A stretch of DNA of 6,743 nt. Origin: Candidatus Hydrogenedentota bacterium (GTDB taxonomy: Bacteria > Hydrogenedentota > Hydrogenedentia > Hydrogenedentales > CAITNO01). The DNA lies in NCBI GenBank assembly GCA_029554925.1, contig JAKPUV010000400.1, positions 1-6,743 on the forward strand. The letters are read 5' to 3'. The position numbers and the translations under genes were made by a program. Positions within the stretch are counted from its first letter, which is position 1, and each line of letters begins with the position of its first letter. Below, piece by piece: positions 1 through 5,049 of the stretch. The notes under the pieces were generated by a model. That model did not search any database. It had not been told where the DNA came from and saw nothing but the letters and a program-made list of their open reading frames with translations.

Positions 1-111
1 GGGCGCGCCCGCAACATCAAAGAGCAGAGCATAGGAACCCAGGACCCGGGGGCCACCTCGGTGTCCCTCATTTTCAAGGGATTTCACAAAGGAGCGGAAC
101 AACATGCCTGA
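1..111 (+). CDS. Probable 3' end of an upstream gene (partial, unidentified)
   Basis: Frame 1 is open from the window edge to a TGA at 109-111, giving 36 residues that include the stretch NIKEQSIGTQDPGATS. About 20 of the first 23 codons end in G or C, matching the real genes here, whereas frame 2 stops at 32-34 with poorer codon use. The frame would overlap the start of the LsrF-like gene by 8 nt and would contain that gene's ribosome binding site, an arrangement common inside operons. Third-position GC falls over roughly the last 14 codons, so the true end is less certain. I do not recognise the family from so short a tail. It could instead be non-coding leader DNA. Confidence 0.4.
   Translation, partial: GRARNIKEQSIGTQDPGATSVSLIFKGFHKGAEQHA
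89..94 (+). promoter_or_regulatory. Ribosome binding site of the LsrF-like gene
   Basis: The sequence AAGGAG ends 9 nt before the ATG at 104. It is a near-consensus Shine-Dalgarno at normal spacing and fixes the start of the aldolase gene. Confidence 0.75.
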
Positions 112-988
112 TGCGGAAAAATCGGCCGGTGCGGAGCGGAAAGACTACGGGATCGGCGTTCCCATGGAGACGCCTGGCTTCTTCCTGAAGGGGTCCGCCC
201 ACCTCTACTGGGGCGTGAAGAACCGCCTCTCCCAGATTTTCAACCCGAAGTCGGGCCGCACGGTCATGCTCGCCTTCGACCACGGGTACATCATGGGCCC
301 CACCACGGGGCTGGAGCGCCTCGACCTGGTCGTGCCGCCCCTCATCCCCCATGTGGACTGCCTCATGTGCACGCGGGGCGGCCTGCGCACCTGCATCTCC
401 CCGGAGGTGCGCAAGCCCGTCGTCATGCGGTGCAGCACCGGTGCGACGGTCCTGCGCGAGCTGAGCAACGAGGTCATCGGTGTGACGGTGGAGGAGGCCC
501 TGGCCCTCAATGCCGCCGCCGTCACCGCGCAGGCCTGCATCGGCGCGGAGTTCGAGCGCGAGACGCTGGACAACCTGTCCTACCTCATCAACGAGGGCAA
601 CCGCTACGGCCTGCCCACCCTCGGCGTCACGGCCGTGGGCAAGGAGATGGTCCGCGACGCGCGCTACCTCGGCCTGGCCTGCCGCGTCATCGCCGAGCTG
701 GGCGTCCACTTCGTGAAGACCTACTACTGCGAGCCCGGGTTCGAGGAGGTCGTCGCCGGGTGCCCCGTGCCCGTGGTCATCGCGGGCGGCAAGAAGCTCC
801 CCGAGCTCGACGCCCTCAAGATGGCCTACAAGGCCATAGACCAGGGCGCCATGGGCGTGGACATGGGCCGCAACATCTTCGCGGCCGAAAACCCCGTCGC
901 CATGGCCCAGGCCGTGGGCGCGGTTGTCCACGAGCTGGCGGCCCCCGAGCGGGCCTTTGAACTCTACAACGACCTGAAGGGCAAGTGA
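104..988 (+). CDS. lsrF: LsrF-like class I aldolase/thiolase (3-hydroxy-5-phosphonooxypentane-2,4-dione thiolase family)
   Basis: This 294-residue cytoplasmic protein matches E. coli LsrF (about 290 residues) along nearly its whole length. Shared landmarks are IFNPK at 45-49, TVMLAFDHGY at 53-62, GPTTGLER at 65-72, LMCTRG at 87-92, VAGCPVP at 217-223, IAGGKKLPE at 226-234 and GVDMGRNIF at 251-259. LsrF belongs to the DhnA-type class I aldolases. It transfers an acetyl group from phospho-AI-2-derived 3-hydroxy-5-phosphonooxypentane-2,4-dione to coenzyme A. The lysine in FVKTYY (Lys205, codon at 716-718) aligns with the catalytic Schiff-base lysine of LsrF, so the protein should be active. The ATG is supported by AAGGAG 9 nt upstream. 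No other lsr gene (transporter, LsrK, LsrR, LsrG) is visible. The neighbour is an isomerase-like cupin, so the physiological substrate may be another phosphorylated keto sugar. Family assignment is strong; the AI-2 role is not shown. Confidence 0.88.
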   Translation: MPDAEKSAGAERKDYGIGVPMETPGFFLKGSAHLYWGVKNRLSQIFNPKSGRTVMLAFDHGYIMGPTTGLERLDLVVPPLIPHVDCLMCTRGGLRTCISPEVRKPVVMRCSTGATVLRELSNEVIGVTVEEALALNAAAVTAQACIGAEFERETLDNLSYLINEGNRYGLPTLGVTAVGKEMVRDARYLGLACRVIAELGVHFVKTYYCEPGFEEVVAGCPVPVVIAGGKKLPELDALKMAYKAIDQGAMGVDMGRNIFAAENPVAMAQAVGAVVHELAAPERAFELYNDLKGK

Positions 989-1012
989 TCCGCCGCGCGG
1001 GCGGCGACAACC

Positions 1013-1018
1013 AAGGAG
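1013..1018 (+). promoter_or_regulatory. Ribosome binding site deciding the cupin gene start
   Basis: AAGGAG lies 8 nt before the ATG at 1027. The same frame is open back to a GTG at 985 that overlaps the aldolase stop, but that start has no comparable site and would put 14 polar residues ahead of the signal peptide. The ATG at 1027 is preferred. Confidence 0.75.
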
Positions 1019-1026
1019 ATCGCGTC

Positions 1027-1707
1027 ATGAAGGGCACCAAGAACATCGCGCTGGCGGGCCTGCTGGCCGCGGCGGTCACTGTGGCCGTCGCCACCGTCCT
1101 GGGTTCCGCGGGCGCGGAGGAGAAAAAGGCTGTGAAGATCAAGAAGTATCCCAACGAGTATTTCTACAAGGCCGACGGCACCTTCGACCAGGAAAAGGCG
1201 AAGCAGGCCTACTACGAGATGTTCGAGGCCTACGGCTATCCCATCTGCGACCGGCTCCGTTCGGCCGACTTTTGGGTCGCCGATTTCGGTCTCGGCAACT
1301 TCGCCGAAGTCGGCATGGGCGGCATTTTCTGGCTGAACAACGAGAAGGACAGCTATTTCGGGCATGAGATATTCCTCCTGCCCGGCCAGATGATCCCCGA
1401 GCACAAGCACGTGAAGACCGCGAAGGGCGCCGCGAAAATGGAAGGCTGGCAGCCGCGTTACGGCTGGATATACACCTACGGCGAGGGCACGCCCACGCCG
1501 GGCGTGGACGAGCGCATCCCGCCGTCCCACCGCAAGGACGCCGTCGCCCGCACCGAGCAGAAGCTGATGCCCGGCGAGACCGCCGAACTCGCCGGCCCCG
1601 AGCAGTGGCACTGGATGCAGGCCCCCGAGGGTGCCATCGTCACCGAGTACGCCACCTTCCACGACGGCGACGGCCTGCGCTTCACCCTGCCCAACGTCAA
1701 ACTGTGA
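1027..1707 (+). CDS. Exported cupin of the D-lyxose isomerase type
   Basis: The protein has 226 residues. Residues 1-30 form a Sec-type signal peptide: Lys at 2 and 5, a hydrophobic Ala/Val/Leu core, then AGA|EE, with cleavage expected after Ala30. The mature part begins with the segment YFYKADGTFDQEKAKQAYY (45-63), followed by DFGLGNF (86-92) and a cupin core. The putative metal ligands are His126 and His128 (PEHKH), Glu139 (KMEGW) and His195 (QWHWM), followed by Glu207 in VTEYAT. This pattern matches the D-lyxose isomerase cupins, which interconvert aldose and ketose sugars such as D-lyxose/D-xylulose and D-mannose/D-fructose with a divalent metal. Family membership is well supported; the substrate is inferred. 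The signal peptide is odd for a sugar isomerase and implies action outside the cytoplasm. The gene starts 38 nt after the aldolase stop and is probably co-transcribed with it. A non-enzymatic sugar-binding cupin is an alternative. Confidence 0.78.
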   Translation: MKGTKNIALAGLLAAAVTVAVATVLGSAGAEEKKAVKIKKYPNEYFYKADGTFDQEKAKQAYYEMFEAYGYPICDRLRSADFWVADFGLGNFAEVGMGGIFWLNNEKDSYFGHEIFLLPGQMIPEHKHVKTAKGAAKMEGWQPRYGWIYTYGEGTPTPGVDERIPPSHRKDAVARTEQKLMPGETAELAGPEQWHWMQAPEGAIVTEYATFHDGDGLRFTLPNVKL

Positions 1708-1737
1708 TCCTCCGCCCCCAGGGGCTTGGTTTTTGGG

Positions 1738-1769
1738 CACCCGTTCCCGGCATTGGCCGGGAACGGGTG
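1738..1769 (+). terminator. Perfect 14-bp stem-loop between the cupin and the first HzsA-like gene
   Basis: The left arm (1738-1751) and right arm (1756-1769) are perfect reverse complements of 14 nt around a 4-nt ATTG loop. In RNA the stem could extend downward through G-U and a few Watson-Crick pairs (1731-1737 with 1770-1776). It lies 30 nt after the cupin stop and ends 25 nt before the next ATG. No T-tract follows on either strand, so it is not a textbook Rho-independent terminator. It may be an attenuator, a processing or mRNA-stabilising hairpin, or a terminator that does not rely on a U-tract. The structure is certain on paper; the role is inferred. Confidence 0.55.
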
Positions 1770-1783
1770 TTCGGGACATAACC

Positions 1784-1787
1784 GGAG
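1784..1787 (+). promoter_or_regulatory. Ribosome binding site deciding the start of the HzsA-SUMF1 gene
   Basis: GGAG lies 7 nt before the ATG at 1795. The frame is open further upstream to a TTG at 1726, but that would add 23 residues encoded by the intergenic hairpin and would bury the lipoprotein signal sequence. The ATG at 1795 is chosen. Confidence 0.7.
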
Positions 1788-1794
1788 TAATGAG

Positions 1795-4700
1795 ATGAGC
1801 GCGCGGTATTCATTGTCTGTCCTGCTGTGTTTGGCCATGTTCGCCGGATGCGCGGCCGTGTCCCCGGCGCCCGCGTCCGCAGAGGAGGCCTGGTGGGCCG
1901 CCCCGCAGCACCGCGCCGCCGCCCTGCGCCGCGCCGTGGAGGACCTCGCGGCGGCCTTTCCCGCGCAGTACGCCAAGGCGCCGGAGTTCCTCCAGCGGCT
2001 GGACGCGCTGGACAAGCGCATCGCCGCGGCGCAGGGCGACGACTTGAAGGCCGCCGCCGACGAACTCACGGCCCTGCAGCGCGAGGCGCTCCTGGCCAAC
2101 CCGCTGCTGGATTTCGACCGCCTCCTCCTTGTGCGCCGCGCCGAAGGCAGCATGGGGCTCCCCCAGAACTGGCAGGGCAACTGCTCCCTTCCCCGCGCGG
2201 GTTTCGACAACGAGATCGCCGTGCTGTCCCCGGTGAACCCCGACGGCGCGCTGACCACCCTCTACAAGCCCGAGAAGGACGTCATGGTCGCCGATGTGGA
2301 CCTCCACTTTGACGGCGGCAAGATGCTCTTCTCCATGATCGGAAGCCACAACCGCTGGCAGATCTGGGAGATCAACGCCGACGGCTCCGGGCTGCGCCAG
2401 GTCACCTCCGGCGAGTATCCCGACGTGGACAATTATGACCCCTGCTACCTGCCAAACGGCCAGATTGTCTTTGGGTCCACCGGCGTCTTCCACGGGGTTC
2501 CCTGCGTCGGCGGCAGCGACACGGTGGCCAACCTCTTCCGCATGGACGCCGACGGCGGCAACATGCGCCAGCTCAGCTTCGACCAGGACCACAACTGGTG
2601 CCCCACCATGCTCGCCAACGGGCGCGTGCTCTACTCCCGCTGGGAGTACTCCGACACGCCCCACTACTTCAGCCGCATCCTGTTCAGCATGAACCCCGAC
2701 GGCACCAACCAGGCGGAGTACTACGGCAGCAACTCCTACTGGCCCAACTCCATTTTCTATGCCCGCCCCATTCCGGGCCACCCCACCCAGGTCGTGGCCA
2801 TCGTCACCGGGCACCACGGCGTCGCCCGCATGGGCGAGCTGGTGCTCTTCGACCCAGCCCAGGGGCGCAAGGAGGGCAACGGCGTCATCCAGCGCATCCC
2901 CGGGTTCGGGCAGCCCGTCGAGCCGGTCATTGTGGACCAGCTGGTGGACAACTCGTGGCCGAAGTTCCTGCATCCCTACCCCCTCAGCGGGAAATACTTC
3001 CTGGTCTCCTGCAAGCCCTCGCCGGAAACCCCCTGGGGCCTCTATCTGGCGGACATCTACGACAATCTGGTGCTCATCAAGGAACTTCCGGGCCAGGCCC
3101 TGCTGGAGCCGGTTCCCCTTCGCGGGGTTGAGCGCCCCCCCGTCGTGCCCGACCGCGTGAAGCCGGACACCGACAAGGCCACGGTCTACATCGCCGACAT
3201 CTACCGGGGCGAGGGACTGCGCGGCGTGCCGCGCGGCGTGGTCAAGAGCCTGCGCGTGTTTGAGATCTACTACGGCTACCCCAAGATGGGCGGCCACATC
3301 AACATCGGCATCGAGGGGCCGTGGGACGTCCACCGCATCCTCGGCACCGTGCCCGTGCTTGAGGACGGATCCTGCTATTTCAAGATCCCCGCCAACATTC
3401 CCGTGGCCCTCCAGCCTCTCGACGCGCAGGGGCGCGCCGTGCAGCTTATGCGCAGCTGGTTTGTCGGCATGCCCGGCGAGGCCGTCTCCTGCATCGGCTG
3501 CCACGAGAAGCAGAACGAGACCCCGCCCGCCGCGCCCACCCTCGCCGTGCAGCAGGCGCCCATGGACATCACGCCGTGGAACGGACCCGCCCGCGGCTTC
3601 AGCTTCAAGCGCGACGTGCAGCCCGTGCTCGACCGCCACTGTGTCGGCTGCCACGACGACGCGGCGGTCGAGAAGAACCCCGCCAAGCCGAATCTGGCCG
3701 CGAACGACAAGCGGGGCTGGAGCGGGTTCACCCCCTCCTACATCGCCCTGCATCCCTATGTACGCCGTCCCGGGCCGGAGAGCGACTATCATGTGCTGCC
3801 CCCGATGGACTTCGGCGCCAACACCAGCCAGCTCATCCAGATGCTGGAGAAGGGCCACCACGGGGTGAAAGTGCCCCCGGAGGACATGGAACGCCTGTAT
3901 ACCTGGATAGACCTTAACGTGCCCGACCACGGCACCTGGTCCGAGCACACCAAGATTCCCGAGAACTTCCACCAGCGCCGGCTGGAAATGCGGACGAAAT
4001 ATGCCGGCCGTCCCGAGGACCCCGAGGTGATCCCCGAACTGGATTTGGGATCCCGGGAGTTTCAGGCGCCGCCGAAGGAGAAGCCCGCGAAGCAGAAGGC
4101 CGTCAAGGCCAAGGGTTGGCCCTTTGATGCGAAAGACGCCGCCGCCCGCCAGGCCGAAGCCGGCGCGGAGGCCCGCCGCACCGTGGACCTGGGGGACGGT
4201 GTCGCCCTGGAACTCGCCCTCGTGCCCGCGGGCCGCTTCGTCATGGGCGCGCCCGAGGGATTCCCCGATGAGACCCCCCAGGCCGAGGCCGCCGTGGACG
4301 CCCCCTTCTACATGGGCGTGACCGAGGTCACCAACGCCCAGTACGCCCGCTTCGACCCGTCCCACAACAGCGGGTTCATTGACCAGCAGCACAAAGACCA
4401 CACCACGCCCGGCTACCCGGCGCAGGCGCCGGAAAACCCGGTCATCCGCGTCCCTTGGTCGCGCGCCCTGGAATTTTGCGCGTGGCTGTCCGAACAGACG
4501 GGGATGGAATGCACCCTGCCCACGGAGGCCGAGTGGGAATGGGCCTGCCGCGCCGGATCGGCGAAACCCTTCTGGTACGGCGACCTTGACACGGACTTCG
4601 CGCCCTTCGCCAATCTGGCGGACCACTCCATCCGCCTGCTGGCCGTGTCGGGCGTCAATCCCCAGCCCATCCCCAAGCCGAGCCGCTTCGAGGATTTCCT

Positions 4701-5034
4701 GCCGAAGGACCCGCGCTTCAACGACGGCCAGCGGATCGTGTCCCCCGTCCGGCTGTACCAGCCGAACCCCTGGGGGCTCCACGACATGCACGGCAACGTG
4801 GCCGAATGGACCCTGTCCCTCTACAAGCCCTACCCCTACGCGGCGGACGACGGTCGCAACGACCCCGCCGCCGAAGGCCGGCGCGTGGCGCGCGGCGGGT
4901 CGTGGTTCGACCGACCCAAGCGCGCCCAGGCGGGCAGCCGCCTGGCCTACGAGCCCTGGCAGCCCGTGTATGACGTGGGCTTCCGCGTGCTTGTGCGCCC
5001 GCCGAGGGACGCGAAGCTGGCCGCCAACCACTAG
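1795..5034 (+). CDS. HzsA-like beta-propeller dihaem cytochrome c lipoprotein fused to a SUMF1-fold domain
   Basis: This 1079-residue exported protein begins with a hydrophobic signal ending in FAGC, so Cys19 is a likely lipidated residue; cleavage at ASA|EE (residue 29) is the alternative. Residues about 35-105 are an Ala/Leu-rich helical region. Residues about 110-480 hold TolB/PD40-like propeller repeats, for example EINADGSGLRQVT (192-204), FRMDADGGNMRQL (248-260) and SMNPDGTN (298-305). The LGTVPVLEDGS stretch (516-526) leads to two c-haem motifs: CIGCH at 566-570 and CVGCH at 616-620. The second begins a cytochrome domain ending near LNVPDHGTW (707-715). This order resembles the alpha subunit of hydrazine synthase and its uncharacterised relatives. 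A Lys/Ala-rich linker (about 757-795) leads to a SUMF1-type domain (about 797-1068) with LVPAGRFVMGAP, LPTEAEWEWACRAG, MHGNVAEWT and VARGGSW. That domain lacks the cysteine pair of active formylglycine-generating enzymes. The reaction is unknown. Periplasmic redox or ligand binding is inferred; an anammox role is not supported. Confidence 0.85.
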   Translation: MSARYSLSVLLCLAMFAGCAAVSPAPASAEEAWWAAPQHRAAALRRAVEDLAAAFPAQYAKAPEFLQRLDALDKRIAAAQGDDLKAAADELTALQREALLANPLLDFDRLLLVRRAEGSMGLPQNWQGNCSLPRAGFDNEIAVLSPVNPDGALTTLYKPEKDVMVADVDLHFDGGKMLFSMIGSHNRWQIWEINADGSGLRQVTSGEYPDVDNYDPCYLPNGQIVFGSTGVFHGVPCVGGSDTVANLFRMDADGGNMRQLSFDQDHNWCPTMLANGRVLYSRWEYSDTPHYFSRILFSMNPDGTNQAEYYGSNSYWPNSIFYARPIPGHPTQVVAIVTGHHGVARMGELVLFDPAQGRKEGNGVIQRIPGFGQPVEPVIVDQLVDNSWPKFLHPYPLSGKYFLVSCKPSPETPWGLYLADIYDNLVLIKELPGQALLEPVPLRGVERPPVVPDRVKPDTDKATVYIADIYRGEGLRGVPRGVVKSLRVFEIYYGYPKMGGHINIGIEGPWDVHRILGTVPVLEDGSCYFKIPANIPVALQPLDAQGRAVQLMRSWFVGMPGEAVSCIGCHEKQNETPPAAPTLAVQQAPMDITPWNGPARGFSFKRDVQPVLDRHCVGCHDDAAVEKNPAKPNLAANDKRGWSGFTPSYIALHPYVRRPGPESDYHVLPPMDFGANTSQLIQMLEKGHHGVKVPPEDMERLYTWIDLNVPDHGTWSEHTKIPENFHQRRLEMRTKYAGRPEDPEVIPELDLGSREFQAPPKEKPAKQKAVKAKGWPFDAKDAAARQAEAGAEARRTVDLGDGVALELALVPAGRFVMGAPEGFPDETPQAEAAVDAPFYMGVTEVTNAQYARFDPSHNSGFIDQQHKDHTTPGYPAQAPENPVIRVPWSRALEFCAWLSEQTGMECTLPTEAEWEWACRAGSAKPFWYGDLDTDFAPFANLADHSIRLLAVSGVNPQPIPKPSRFEDFLPKDPRFNDGQRIVSPVRLYQPNPWGLHDMHGNVAEWTLSLYKPYPYAADDGRNDPAAEGRRVARGGSWFDRPKRAQAGSRLAYEPWQPVYDVGFRVLVRPPRDAKLAANH
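3490..3504 (+). other. First CXXCH haem c attachment motif (CIGCH, residues 566-570)
   Basis: Cys566 and Cys569 should form the two thioether links to haem. The position just after the propeller corresponds to the unusual haem alpha-I site of hydrazine synthase alpha. The residue four after the motif histidine is Asn574 (CHEKQN), not tyrosine. Confidence 0.8.
3640..3654 (+). other. Second CXXCH haem c attachment motif (CVGCH, residues 616-620)
   Basis: This motif sits in a typical cytochrome c opening (RDVQPVLDRHCVGCHDD). Candidate distal ligands further along are His653, His666, Met671 and His688/His689; the sequence alone does not choose among them. It corresponds to the C-terminal cytochrome domain of HzsA-like proteins. 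Confidence 0.85.
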
Positions 5035-5049
5035 GACGACCGCAGGGAA

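Noticed and set aside
1..103. A sigma-70-type promoter upstream of the LsrF-like gene
   Set aside because: No convincing -35/-10 pair at proper spacing was found, and the stretch reads better as the coding tail of an upstream gene.
74..931. A minus-strand open frame opposite the LsrF-like gene
   Set aside because: Its composition is skewed and no family is recognisable, while the plus strand encodes an almost full-length LsrF homologue with a good ribosome site. It is a codon-bias shadow.
991..1006. A 6-bp GC hairpin (CGCCGC/GCGGCG) just after the aldolase stop
   Set aside because: It is short, has no T-tract, lies against the next ribosome site, and such hairpins are common by chance in DNA this GC-rich.
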